Source: Nitzschia sp. pyKryTriq1 (taxonomy: Eukaryota; Bacillariophyta; Bacillariophyceae; Bacillariales; Bacillariaceae). From it: a stretch of 64,000 nt of DNA. The position numbers and the translations under genes were made by a program. A model generated the notes under the pieces. It had not been told where the DNA came from. It made no database searches and saw only the letters and a program-made list of their open reading frames with translations. The stretch is from contig OY101125.1 of NCBI GenBank assembly GCA_956465555.1, forward strand, positions 1,056,501 to 1,120,500, written 5' to 3'. How positions within the stretch are numbered: the stretch's first letter is position 1; the number at the start of each line of letters is the position of its first letter. Of the stretch, positions 12,767 to 23,393 are shown in pieces.

Positions 12767-13193
12767 AGACAGGAAATACATATCGGTACTAGAGATATTT
12801 ATATACTTGGGGTGAACTATCTAGTACCTGGGTGCTTTTAGTTTCATTCCTTGTTGTAGTAGGATTGGATAGAGATCGTAGATACTGATGATGAAGTGGT
12901 TCATACGATAGGGCTTTTTCTTAGCACTTTCGCATGACATAATCGGATCGCGAGAAGATGTACAGTAATTTTTTTATAAAAAAAACGCACTACATATGGC
13001 AGCGAGGGGGCACATCGGACCAATGTGCCCCCTAAAATAGCGACCGATGTGCCCCTCGTTCTCCATGTACAGTTCACTATCGCGCGCAAGGTGTTTTTTC
13101 CACCATAAGTGCGCCCACTATCCCAAAACACAAGTCCCATCGCATTCACGCACCGGTACGGGTATCAAAGTGAACGCTACTGTTTTAAAATGT
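12767..13193. other. Convergent 3' intergenic region
   Basis: 427 bp between the stop of the DUF4116 gene (plus) and the stop of cyclase-phosphodiesterase A (minus). It holds an A/T-rich stretch (12968-12985) and the inverted repeat listed separately at 13003-13058. No coding frame is supported. Confidence 0.5.
13003..13058. repeat. Inverted repeat able to form a hairpin
   Basis: The left arm CGAGGGGGCACATCGG (13003-13018) and the right arm CCGATGTGCCCCTCG (13044-13058) are complementary over 15 bp apart from one extra G. The 25-nt spacer itself contains another AATGTGCCCC copy. It lies between two convergent genes, just beyond an A/T-rich stretch. It could be a bidirectional transcript-end element or the remnant of a small inverted-repeat transposon; neither is proven. 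Confidence 0.7.
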
Positions 13194-16100
13194 TTATCTT
13201 CTCTTGAGTTTGCGAACCATTTCCGCGACGATGTCTTCCCCCTTCAGCTCCCATTCACGCCGATTTTCAAGAGCATAATTCAAGTATTCGTCCGAGCTTA
13301 CTCCAAAGACGCCACAATCGTCTAACTTCTTTGCCAGGGGCACAATGTAAAAGTCAAAAAATCCAAGCTCTCCCTTGTACCAGAATTCAGCTGGGTCTTT
13401 CTCGCTTCTGCCAGCCTCAAAGGCTTGGACCATTTCTTCGAACAGACACTCGTTCCAACGGCGGTATACATGCCAGTGCTGCATTGTGTGAGCTACGTCA
13501 GAGGCTTGGATCAAGTGCTCAATGACGATGGTCTTCTTTCGATTGATATCAAGGTCGGACTGACTGCTGTTACTCTCGATCGCAAAGGCCTCCTCCCATC
13601 GCGTTTTGCGCAATTGACCGAGTTCCTTGTCCATAATATCTGTAGCCATCACGGCACCGACAACTAGCTCACGAAATCGAAGGCGGTCCTCTTCGGAATC
13701 ACAGATGGCGCTGCGAAGTTCCGTGTAGGCGTCACCCATCAGCATCGTCCACGCGACATCGATCGAATGTTGTTCCGCCACGGAACGATTGCGATACTTG
13801 GCGGCAAGGATGGGGTCTTCTTTTGCGAGTTGAGGGTTGGGAACACCCGGGTGATCCACGTCATGGATGAGCGCGGCGAAGGCACAAGAAAACAGTGTCA
13901 ACGGATCCGATGCAATGCCGAAGGTACGACGATGTTTGAAAGACTCCAAGCTTTCGTCGCTTTCCTCTTGTTCAAAATAATCATCGGAGGCGACGATACG
14001 AGACATCAATTTGGCAACACTCATCATCACATGTGAGGCACTGGAAAGTTAACGAATAGTGGCAATCAAGCAGGTGTGAGAACGGATATTGTGGTGAGAA
14101 GACAAAGCCTTCTTTTCGGGGTTCCGGTCAGATAGGGTAACTCACTGTTCGAAATTGTGGAATGGGTTCGATTGACGGTATGTTTCGGCGATGGCGGCAA
14201 CAAAACCACGAAGCTGAGACATGACCATAGGATCCAAAATGATTTCGTCCTGCTCAACTACTTGCTGAGTATGACCCCGTCGAGCAACAATTCCCCGCAG
14301 CAAGCCAGCCAGGATATCTGTGTTCCAATCGATCAAACGATCTCCTCGGCTTTGGTCTCCAACAACCTGATGCTCAGTCCTCATGGACGCTGTCATCTCG
14401 TAGGCATCGATGCCATCCTCACTCTCCGCAGTGGCAGGTTGCTCTCCAGCGAAACCGTTGAGGTCCACCCAGAAAGTCTTCATTGTTCCCTTTCCTTTTG
14501 CCTCGACCGGGTCCTTACGGGCACGAAGCCAGTGACCTTTTTCATGCTTGATAATCTCTTTTGCCGTTGATTCGCTCACATGAATACAGTTTCTAAGACC
14601 TGTTGACTCCATTCGAGATGCAGTGTTGACGGTGTCTCCGAACAATTGGAAACGACTCTTTTGACCACGCAATACTCCAGCAGTGACAGGGCTGCAAGGT
14701 CAACAGACAAGAGCGACGCACAAGAAAATGAGCTTCAGACGACGATGATACAGCCAACCCAAGGACCATCTTAAACATACCCAGAGTTTATACCGAACCG
14801 CATTGCTAGATCTTCGGTGTCTGGCCCCAAGGTCTTCGCGAGTTCGGCTAGAAGGTCCACTAGAGACCTTGCCGCTTCGGATGCAAATTTGCACATGGTA
14901 ACCGCGTGTTGTGGATCCGGCTCAGGCAAACCAGTGACAGCCATATAGCAGTCTCCAATCGTCTCAACCTTGAAGACTCCTCTTTTCAATGCGATCCTAT
15001 CAAACAAAGCATACAATGACTCCAATAAGATGAACACCTGGCTGGGCTCACGCATAGAGCTCCAAGAAGTGAAGCCTGCAATATCAGAGAACAAGACAGA
15101 TGCGCTTGGGAAGAGGTCGGCGATCGGCCTTCCAGTTGAAACAAGGTTGCCGGCGTTAGAGGCCCTACGCCCCTCTCCCTTGTCGTTTACGAACGTCTTA
15201 AGTTGCTTCCTCTTGGAGGATCCAGCATGCGAAGAGTCATCTTGCTGATCATCTGCACCATAAAGTCGTGCTCGAACGTTTGAAGGGAAAAGGGAAGACA
15301 CGATGGCCGAAGACCTGACGGCTGTGATAGACCAGAAATAAGTTGGTTTGAGTTGAGCTGGCAGTAAATCTGTGCACTCGCACGTATCATCATCGGCCGG
15401 GCGTCGTTCTTCACTTACCTGCCATCATGACCTTTCTCTGGCGCCGCTCGACGATGAAATCGTAGAATAAGAAGACCATCGTGGTGAAGACGAAAATCGA
15501 TATAGCTACGCCCATTGCGATTGCCGCATCTGACCCAACGTATTGATCCTCAAAGGTTTGCGACGGGTACACACAAACAACGTAGGGGCAGGTTTCGTCG
15601 GAAAGAGGTAACCCAGTATACACCTGGTTGCCGCTAGAAGTATACTGTTTGAGGTCAATGAGTTCTGCCTTGACTCCGAAATCATCATATTTCTTCTCGT
15701 GGGCGTCGCGATATCCTAGAAAGACAACATCTGGGCCATTGATCTGATATGAGAAAGTTTGATTGCAACCATTTTCGAAGACGGCAACGATACCATTGCT
15801 ACCAGTTGGGAGAATATCCGTCATCAGATCACGCCAGTAGAACCAGCTTCCGATAACAGACACCATTTCCCCTTGAGAGCCCATGGCATCGCCACCAGCC
15901 ACTCTGTTAGCCGCATCTTCGAAAATTGGATAGTACATTTCACTAAGGGGCTCTTCCGTCTCTTGGTCGTCTCCTGTATAGTACTTGACCAGCTCGTTGG
16001 TGGTATTGTACAACGGTACGGTCACGGGGTCGTTCGAAACCCCTCCAATAACTGCTTTACGCTCGTTCAATGAAGGCAACGCCATATTTAGGCCCGCCGT

Positions 16101-16868
16101 GACCGCGAGATCCAGATTGAAGGGCGAATAGCCCAAAATCGGAACTGTGGGATAGTTCTGCCACATCGGCCTGTGCAGCTCGGTGTCAGACTGGTTGCCC
16201 CAAAGGCCGGAAGGGACATACTGATCGACTTCCAATCCATTGAAGGTAGGATCTTCGTTTTGGATCTTGATGTTTTCATCGACCCAGGCAGGACCATATT
16301 TCAGCGAATATTCGTTCCACCTTGAAACGTCAGCATTTGGAACAGCTTGGATTTGCGTTATCAGGACCGACTTGGTCAGAGATCGAACCTTGGATGCCCG
16401 TGTACCATAGTCTGGTAATGTGACAAAGGGCCACGTCATGTTGGCGTATTGCACAAATGATACAATGGAAACGGCAAAGCCATCAAGTGCCATCAAGGAG
16501 GTTTCGATGCTACTTCCAAGCGAGTCGAACACCTTGACAGCCAAGTCATCGAACTCGGCCTCAAATGCTTTCGTTTCGCTGTTTCTTGTCACGAAGTACA
16601 CCAGGCAGGCAGCTCCAACAGTGCAGACTGCTAAGAAAACAACAATCATCAGCCTGATACGGAAAACGGCTTTGTTCTCAGCCTTGGCAATGGGGGCCTC
16701 GCTATGTTTGCTGCTGCGATACTTTGGTGAAGCTGTGCTCGAATTATCACCGGTCGAGCTGTTAACGCTTCCAGACGCAGAGCTCGAGCAAAAGGAGGCG
16801 TCTTCATCAGTTGAATGCCTGACCATCTTGAATTCTCTGCCGTCGAATGTTATTTCTCCACTTTGCAC
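13194..16868 (-). CDS. Transmembrane nucleotide cyclase fused to cyclic-nucleotide phosphodiesterase (CP-A)
   Basis: Four exons, complement(join(13194..14040,14146..14691,14781..15321,15419..16868)), 1,127 residues; introns of 105, 89 and 97 bp, all in phase. Order: cytoplasmic leader (1-72), TM1 (~75-97), extracellular sensor of ~350 residues that looks CHASE-like, TM2 (~455-475), class III cyclase, linker, class I phosphodiesterase HD domain. The cyclase has both metal aspartates (VLFSDIAGFT and ETIGDCYMAV) and NTASRMES. The purine-selecting positions read E (KVETIGD) and Q (RFQLFGD), so ATP versus GTP preference is uncertain. The phosphodiesterase has FHNFEH, HDVDHPGVPN and SDVAH, but the usual purine-binding Gln position reads Glu (GELGFFD). 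The protein should make and destroy cNMP at one site under an outside signal. Paralogue: CP-B at 50155-53942. Confidence 0.92.
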
Positions 16869-17376
16869 TCAATTTATGGAGAAGAATGAAAAAAAGCAGA
16901 TACTCTGATGGTTGATGGTGTGTCCAATCTCGATCGGACGGAGTAATGGACTAATCCTGCCAGACATTTTGTGAACATCAGAATATGGCGAAGGAACCGA
17001 AAGACAATTATGTAGAATTTAGACGTTCTTTCGGATTCGGGCGACGAATGTTGGCTCTAGGGGGCTATAATAAAACAAACGGAAATGACCAGAGGGCAAT
17101 TATTGGACGAATTTCAACGTGCATTACGATCCAATTATTTTTTCTTTTTACTTAACGGCTTTTGGTCATAACCCCGGATTTTAAAAAACTTCCTGCCGCC
17201 CTTCCGTCCGTGCATCCGTCCACGTTCTAGCAACGACGACGCCGCACGCAGGATAGGGGTGATGGATCCGCGTACGAGTACAGTAATATCTAGAGCTTGC
17301 ACTTTTGATATTGATGATGTTGATGCGGTAGTCTACCAGGTGCACACCGGTACCGTACTGTCAATGAGAAGTGACG
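16869..17376. other. Divergent promoter region of CP-A and the dimethylformamidase-like gene
   Basis: 508 bp separating two head-to-head genes, so it should drive both. It has T-rich tracts near 17138-17150 and a CACCGGTACCGTAC palindrome-rich motif at 17344-17360, just before the plus-strand start. No coding frame is supported. Confidence 0.5.
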
Positions 17377-19764
17377 ATGATGAGTGAGCACCACGACTAC
17401 AAAGAAGTATTTTTGTGTGGTTACACCGATCGTCTTTCGGGGAGACCCGGGCGAGATCGCATTCGATTTCATGTTTCGTGCACTCGACCAGGCAACGTCG
17501 TTGCGGCACATTTGACTCGATCCATCTGTGCCGATCCCAACCCCCAAGGTCCCGGCATCCAGGAAAGAGATGCTTCTAGATGGTTCTCGCCCTTGGAGTT
17601 TTCAGCAGCTCGACAGTCCATCCAGCGAGGCTCCTTTGCCGTTTCACAAGATCCAGTTCTGTATCCTCGTTCCACGAAAAGATTATGTGTGCACATTTGG
17701 ATGTATTCGACGTCACGAACGACCTTCCAGTCGAAACGCCAATGCATTTGGAGCTGGGGCGACAAAGAAAATTCAGTTGGTATATACTTGAATCCACAAA
17801 GACAATTACTCGTTGCTACTTCCCAGTCGGTTTTGCTTACCACCGAACAAACTCTGTCACTGCGGAAATGGTATCGCTGTTCGGTTGTCCTAGACAGCGA
17901 CGGCAACTTTTGTCAATTGGATGTCTACAACAAAAAAGGAAAACTGCAACATAAGACCGAAATGAAAGATGCGACAAGTGGGCACTTTTCACTTCAAGGG
18001 CTCAAAGGACATTTCTATCTCGCCAAGGGCGGATCCTTCAACGGCAAGCTGGAGTCACCTCGGATTGCCACTTTGAACGAGGACGAAACGCTGATTGCCT
18101 GGGACACCTCACAAAATATGACCCAATGGAGCATTCCTGCCACCACTACGACTGAATCGTCGATCTTACCAGCGACACCGTTGCTACTGCAAAACCACCC
18201 CACTCGCGGAGTCAAGGGATACGCCTGGGATGGGTCGGAATTTTGTTGGAAACACAAACCCAGTCACTACGGAGCCATTTACTTTCATGATGACGACATT
18301 TTTGACTTTGGCTGGGATCCCAGTTTTGCCTGGAATATTCCGAAGAATATGCCTTCGGGAATCTACATTATGCATCTATGCACTAAGGACGAGGACGCCG
18401 ACCAAGAGCATATAGAATCCTTGCCGCTCTTCATTTGTGCACCCGCAATTGATCAGAACGACAGCTCTCACACTGCGGGGGCTAGCCAAGCAAAGAAAGA
18501 CCGACCCTGCGTCCTGATTTCTACCTTTACCTATGTCATGTATGGAAATCATGCACGTTCCGACTTTGACGAAGCAGCCTGGAACCAACGCGTGCTAGAA
18601 TGGAAGGGGGCTTATCGTCACAATCCCATGCAACACCCCAGCTATGGATGGTCGACTTACAATTTTCATTCGGATGGATCTGGAATTCATTTCGCTTCCC
18701 ATCGACGCCCTCTCTTCAATCTTCGTCCAGGCTTTCTGACGTTTGGACATACTTCTTGTTCCGGATTGCGACACTTTCCAGCCGATAGTCATTTGATTGC
18801 ATTTTTGCATCACAACGACATTGACTACGATGTCGTCACCGACCACGAATTGCACCAAGAAGGAGTATCAGCTATTTCTTCCTATTCCACTCTCATCACA
18901 GGCAGTCATCCTGAATATCATTCATCAGAGACTCTGTATGCACTCCAGAGTTTTCGAGACGATCTGGGTGGTAATCTAATGTACTTGGGAGGAGATGGCT
19001 TCTATTGGCGCATCACCGCCACCGCCGCCGTCCGTACGGCAGGAACAACAACGGCAATCTCTTCACGTACTGCTGTTAGTAGCAAAGAAACGGATACAAT
19101 CTCCTTGCTGGAAATACGACGTGCGGAAGATGGGGTTCGTACATGGGCGGCCGAGCCAGGAGAGTATCATCACGTTCTCGGTGACAATCCCATTGCTGGA
19201 TATGGCGGGCTATGGCGACGTTTGGATCGCCCCCCTCAGCAGCTCGTGGGAGTTGGATTTACGGCGCAAGGGAGCTTTACTGACAGTATGCCCTACGAAC
19301 GAAGCTGTTTTGATCCGGAAATGAGCTGGGTCTTTGAGGGACTTTCTTCAGCAAGGATAGATGATGATGGTGGTGAGAACAATCGATTGTTGCTGGGAGA
19401 CTTTGGATTCAGTGGAGGGGGCGCCGCTGGCTTTGAATTAGATCGAGTGGACCGCCGTTTGGACGGGGAAGATCATAAGATCTGGATTTTGGCGCAAGCC
19501 TTTGACAGGGATCATCGATTCATGTTTGTTCCCGAAGAAGTCTTGACGACCTACTCCAACTTGTCAGGTTTGACGGAAGACGAGGCTCGACGGGCCGATA
19601 TGATATATTTTCGAACCGAGTCTGGCTCTCAAGTCTTTTCTGTCGGGTCCATCACTTTTTGCGGGAGTTTGCCGTGGAACCATTTCGACAATCCCATTGC
19701 GATACTAGTGCTAAATGTCATTCGACGGTTCATGGAGACATCAGAGGACGAGTACTGTAGTTGA
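17377..19764 (+). CDS. N,N-dimethylformamidase-like large-subunit protein
   Basis: Single exon, 795 residues from the first in-frame ATG (17377; the frame is open from a GTG six bases upstream). The N-terminal third looks like a concanavalin/LamG-type beta-sandwich (WSWGDKENSVGIYLNPQ). The C-terminal part matches the dimethylformamidase beta-subunit fold: LISTFTYVMYGNHAR, YGWSTYNFHSDGSGIHF, RHFPADSHLIAFL, TGSHPEYHS, GGNLMYLGGDGFYW. In the bacterial enzyme a mononuclear iron held by two Tyr and one Glu hydrolyses formamides. The Glu of SHPEYH and nearby tyrosines are candidate ligands, but I assign them only by memory of the family. No signal peptide is evident. Substrate unknown; transfer from bacteria is possible, although codon use looks like that of neighbouring genes. 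Confidence 0.82.
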   Translation: MMSEHHDYKEVFLCGYTDRLSGRPGRDRIRFHVSCTRPGNVVAAHLTRSICADPNPQGPGIQERDASRWFSPLEFSAARQSIQRGSFAVSQDPVLYPRSTKRLCVHIWMYSTSRTTFQSKRQCIWSWGDKENSVGIYLNPQRQLLVATSQSVLLTTEQTLSLRKWYRCSVVLDSDGNFCQLDVYNKKGKLQHKTEMKDATSGHFSLQGLKGHFYLAKGGSFNGKLESPRIATLNEDETLIAWDTSQNMTQWSIPATTTTESSILPATPLLLQNHPTRGVKGYAWDGSEFCWKHKPSHYGAIYFHDDDIFDFGWDPSFAWNIPKNMPSGIYIMHLCTKDEDADQEHIESLPLFICAPAIDQNDSSHTAGASQAKKDRPCVLISTFTYVMYGNHARSDFDEAAWNQRVLEWKGAYRHNPMQHPSYGWSTYNFHSDGSGIHFASHRRPLFNLRPGFLTFGHTSCSGLRHFPADSHLIAFLHHNDIDYDVVTDHELHQEGVSAISSYSTLITGSHPEYHSSETLYALQSFRDDLGGNLMYLGGDGFYWRITATAAVRTAGTTTAISSRTAVSSKETDTISLLEIRRAEDGVRTWAAEPGEYHHVLGDNPIAGYGGLWRRLDRPPQQLVGVGFTAQGSFTDSMPYERSCFDPEMSWVFEGLSSARIDDDGGENNRLLLGDFGFSGGGAAGFELDRVDRRLDGEDHKIWILAQAFDRDHRFMFVPEEVLTTYSNLSGLTEDEARRADMIYFRTESGSQVFSVGSITFCGSLPWNHFDNPIAILVLNVIRRFMETSEDEYCS

Positions 19765-19898
19765 CAGCTAATAAAACAAACTACCATGTCCATAGCGTGT
19801 TTGGGAAGATTGATGATGATGATGATGATGATTCGTCGAGGCTTAGCCTAGCAACCAGGACGACGAGTAGCACGCCAAACCACAGCCTATATCCACTA

Positions 19899-20873
19899 TT
19901 ATCGAAGGGCCGTTGTATTTTCCGTCAGCAACACATATTCTCGTTTGGAAGCACCAAAGGTCAACACATCTCCCTTTTTCATTTGATAGTACCGGGCCGC
20001 ATCGATTTTGACACCATTCAAAAAGGTGCCATTGGTCGATTCTAAATCCATAATATACGGCTGACAAGAAAGTCGTCCCGTCTCTTTGTGTGGCAGTGCC
20101 CGGTACTGCAAGACGGCATGCTGGCCGCTCAAGGACGGATGGGCCATGTAAATATCGCAAATGTCTTTGTTCCGACCACACAAATACGCGGACTGTTTCG
20201 AAATGTGCAAGGTCTCTATCATTTCCTTCCCTTTAAAGACATAAAATCGCCACAGCGTGTTGGGAGATCTGGCTTCAGGAGGTTCCTGAAATTTCAATAC
20301 AACCCCCTTGTACACATTTCCGCCCCCTCCTGTATCCTTGGCAAGGGCTCCTGATAATCCAAAATTCGGCTTGTGGGTGGGCGGCGGCTTTTTGGCTTCT
20401 CCGTCGTCAGCGGGCTTGTTGTTGGATCCACTACCGCCTTCCTCCTCGGGTTCGACAACCCTGGCAGGTCGTCCACGCCCTGCTTCGTCTTCCCTTCCTC
20501 GTTGTCGTTGTCTGTTATTGCCATCCCCACCACCACCACCACCACCACGAGGACCATAATAGGAATCATTGTCCGCCAACCGTTGTTCCTGCCCTCTCCC
20601 TACAGGTGGTGGTGGTGGTGGTCCTCCGCGGCGTCGATCATCACCATCACCGGGTCTTCCCCGTTTTCGGTTGTTGCTGCTAGCAGTAGCTGTTCGGGCC
20701 TGCTCTCGTTCCGTGGCCGATGTCAAGAGCGCCCGCAAGGCTTCGTCATCTGAGACACCCATAGTGTTGTTGTTGCTGCTGCTGTTGTTGGCGTTGGCTG
20801 TTGCCGCCGCCGTCGTGCGATCGCCCCATCGGTTGCCTCGACGACGGTTGCTACTACTAGAAGTATTACTCAT
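19899..20873 (-). CDS. SNIP1/Dawdle-like FHA-domain nuclear protein
   Basis: Single exon, 324 residues from an ATG at 20873. The first ~165 residues are low-complexity Arg/Gly/Asn/Pro-rich (poly-Pro, poly-Gly, RGR), as in RNA-processing proteins. The C-terminal ~150 residues form an FHA phosphothreonine-binding domain: CGRNKDICDIYMAHPSLSGQ, then HAVLQYR, then DLESTNGTFLNG, with the conserved G-R, S-x-x-H and N-G residues. The lead-in KPNFGLSGALAKDT is typical of the SNIP1, plant DAWDLE and yeast Pml1 group, which acts in pre-mRNA retention and splicing and in small-RNA biogenesis. Its stop faces the dimethylformamidase-like gene across 134 bp that include a (GAT)n run at about 19812-19830. 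Confidence 0.9.
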   Translation of the reverse strand: MSNTSSSSNRRRGNRWGDRTTAAATANANNSSSNNNTMGVSDDEALRALLTSATEREQARTATASSNNRKRGRPGDGDDRRRGGPPPPPPVGRGQEQRLADNDSYYGPRGGGGGGGDGNNRQRQRGREDEAGRGRPARVVEPEEEGGSGSNNKPADDGEAKKPPPTHKPNFGLSGALAKDTGGGGNVYKGVVLKFQEPPEARSPNTLWRFYVFKGKEMIETLHISKQSAYLCGRNKDICDIYMAHPSLSGQHAVLQYRALPHKETGRLSCQPYIMDLESTNGTFLNGVKIDAARYYQMKKGDVLTFGASKREYVLLTENTTALR

Positions 20874-21540
20874 GGGAAATCGATCTCTTGGTTGTTTCTC
20901 TAGTTACTACCGGTAGCACTGTAGAGTAGCCTGAGGGAGTAGGTCGGAAAGTAGACTACTATTACTCTCTACTCGATACTGTACTACAACTAGTAGAGTA
21001 GAGACTAATATCACTGCGACTGCATGTGTTTTGTGCTCGGGTTCTTATTGTTGAGAATGCGCAACAAGTAACACCACCAGCGGTACCTTGTACCTGGTAC
21101 ATACGGTACCGGTATACCGTGGCGGTACTGCGTACTTGCACCGGTACGTGTATGCGATGGTACCACAGGTAATGTACAGACGCGTGCAATGCGCGGAAGG
21201 AGCACAAGCGCCGATATACAAAACACAATCTGACGAATGACGAAGAAGAAGAAGAAGAACATCATCGCATCATCGACCGATTTTTCCAAAATGGCCGAAC
21301 CGCGAACTGTGATCCGTTTCGAACTCAAAAGCATCTCAAAAGCATCGGTTTCTTCCTTGACACACATTGAACATGATGCAGTAGCAGTAAAAGTGCTACA
21401 TACACCCTCTCACCGTTGCATTGAATCATGTGTGAGATGTCCAAATTAGAAGAAAAACGACCGGCGACACCGTTCACTTTCTACGTCCGCCCGTACACTC
21501 GGCCGCCCGAACACCGTTGCCGCGGTCGTTTGCAATTTCG
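20874..21540. other. Intergenic region with dense GTAC cluster
   Basis: 667 bp upstream of the FHA gene. Between about 21079 and 21164 at least eight GTAC cores occur, several inside GGTACC or ACCGGTA palindromes. A (GAA)n run lies at 21243-21258. No convincing gene is seen. Confidence 0.5.
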
Positions 21541-22170
21541 ATGAGAAACGATCACCACCTTCGTTCAATCCTACACTCCGCAGTAGACAAAATACTGTTA
21601 CAGTTGATCTTGGATCGATCCGAACTCGACAGAAAGCCCTTGCATCATCGTCACTTTTCCGCTCATTTTGCGATCATTATTTTGACTTCGGTCATTTTCG
21701 TCACCCCTGTTGGAATTGAGGTTGCCGCGCCGCTGGACCAGCCCACCCGCGTGTTGATCGCGTCTCTGAGTGTGAGCCTCCCTTCCGTGCTGTGTATAGT
21801 AGAAATTGTGGTAAAGTTGAAAGATTCCCGTAAGCGTCGAGCGACTTTGTCAGGTCGTTTGATGTGGGAGGAGCCGGTTTGGGGTTCCGGAGAAAGCGCG
21901 TTGAGAGCCGGACAGTTTTGGGTTGCCCACAGCCCCGTCCGAACAGCTCGTATGACATGCTACTTTACGTCCCCCCATGGACCCGCATCAGAAATGGTGC
22001 GGTTCCGTGCAGCCACAATTAAAAAATCTACTGACAAACACTTGCGATGGAAGAGGCGCTTGACCATGGACTTGATCATCACGCGGGTAAGTTGGTTTGG
22101 CAGTGTGCCACTTTCTATACTAGCGGGAGTGTCGGAAGTGTTCGACGCTGGAACAATGATAGAAATATAG
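21541..22170 (+). CDS. Hypothetical membrane protein
   Basis: Frame of 209 residues from the first in-frame ATG (21541; the frame is open from a TTG at 21517). It has two adjacent hydrophobic segments, SAHFAIIILTSVIFVTPVG and RVLIASLSVSLPSVLCIVEI, then a basic region and a weaker hydrophobic stretch near the C-terminus. I recognise no family. It ends just before the tandem duplication at 22243. It could be chance, since the flanking DNA also carries long random frames; the two clear helices are the main support. Confidence 0.4.
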   Translation: MRNDHHLRSILHSAVDKILLQLILDRSELDRKPLHHRHFSAHFAIIILTSVIFVTPVGIEVAAPLDQPTRVLIASLSVSLPSVLCIVEIVVKLKDSRKRRATLSGRLMWEEPVWGSGESALRAGQFWVAHSPVRTARMTCYFTSPHGPASEMVRFRAATIKKSTDKHLRWKRRLTMDLIITRVSWFGSVPLSILAGVSEVFDAGTMIEI

Positions 22171-22242
22171 CTCTATTCTTCTAATAGTAGTATTTGATTG
22201 CTACCGGAGTATGATGTTTCACTGTCTTCCATGAACGATGTG

Positions 22243-22634
22243 GTCGCTTGTTACTATCGTATCCTCGTTCTTCGTTTTTGTTCGTCTCGTCGTCGGCGGT
22301 GCGTTTGCTATCGTATCCTCCTTTGTCAAGTACAGTACAGTACTCTAGTATTAGTTTTGCTGGTCTTTGTCGCTATAGAAATAGTCCCGCTGTTCTTGGA
22401 TGCGATGCACGTCACTCCGAACCAACTGCACACATACGGTTTTGAGGTCGTTTGTTGCTATCGTATCCTCGTTCGTTTTCGTTCGTTTCGTCGTCGGCGC
22501 TGCGGTTGCCATCGTATCCTCCTTTGTCAAGTCTTGTACAGTACAGTACAAGTATTAGTTTTGCTGGTCTTTGTCGCAATAGTCCCGTTGTTCTTGGATG
22601 CGATGCACGTGACTCCGAACCAACTGCACACATA
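22243..22634. repeat. Two-copy tandem duplication (~190 bp units)
   Basis: Copy 1 (22243-22436) and copy 2 (22447-22634) share an almost identical order. Both start GTCG(C/T)TTGTT(A/G)CTATCGT, continue through TATTAGTTTTGCTGGTCTTT, and end CCAACTGCACACATA. Differences are point changes, a small indel (CTATAGAAATAG versus CAATAG) and the GTACAGTACAGTAC centre, which is rearranged between copies. Each unit also has an internal duplication of TATCGTATCCTC. Translated frames run through both copies, but without conserved constraint, so I read it as non-coding. Confidence 0.85.
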
Positions 22635-23393
22635 AGATTCTGAAAGCCAGTTGACCGACTGAGCCCATGACTCGCCCTCTGTGCCGAAATGAAAGGCTCG
22701 CAAGTGCGTATCGCTCCCTTACAGCGGACTCGCTGAAGTCATAGTCGTTCACAGTAGACAGCCAAACAAGTTGCCAAGGAGCTCTGCGAGGATCCCAAAA
22801 TGGTCACCTTTGGATCCTGGTCGATGTTGTTGCTACTTGGAAAGGAGACTCGAAGATATTGTTGTATGGCGATGGGAATCGCTTGTTGGAGTAAGATTCC
22901 CGCTCTTTGCGCCTCCCACTCTGTTTCTTCTTCTTCCTCCTCCTCATGGTTATTCTTGTTGTTGTTGTTGTTTGGTAGTGGTCGATAGTAGTAAGAAAAT
23001 TGTAGCGCCAGCGAATGTGGTTTGCTGTCGGAGAGGTCGGCAAGGTTGGCTTGGAGGGAACATTATCGGCCAGCTTGCGGTCGCGGTCATTTGTTTCAGT
23101 ACTTGTACCGCTTGTATCTCAATGTGTTGACACTCGTCGCTACAGTCTCATGAGTCTTGGGTAGGATGGATCCAGTACTAGTACTTGTAGCTTGTATCGC
23201 TTGTCTTCTCAATAGAACCATTAGTCTTGTGCTCCAGAAGTCATGGTGGACAACGACAACATTATCGATTCGTCGACTACCGTCTGGAATACACTACGAA
23301 TACCGACATAAGTCGCGCGACCCATGCTTTGCACTCCGTACCGTTAGGAATGTGGCCAGCGCGATGACTTTTTGTCGGAAAGGTGGGTTGCTC
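22635..23393. other. Intergenic region, no gene seen
   Basis: 759 bp between the tandem duplication and the stop of the SufE-MnmA gene. It has a CTT/CTC-rich stretch followed by GTT repeats around 22925-22970. No coding, RNA or mobile feature is supported. Confidence 0.45.

Noticed and set aside
22771-23130. 119-residue plus-strand frame rich in Cys and Leu
   Set aside because: The composition comes from CTT/GTT repeats; no domain and no supporting context.
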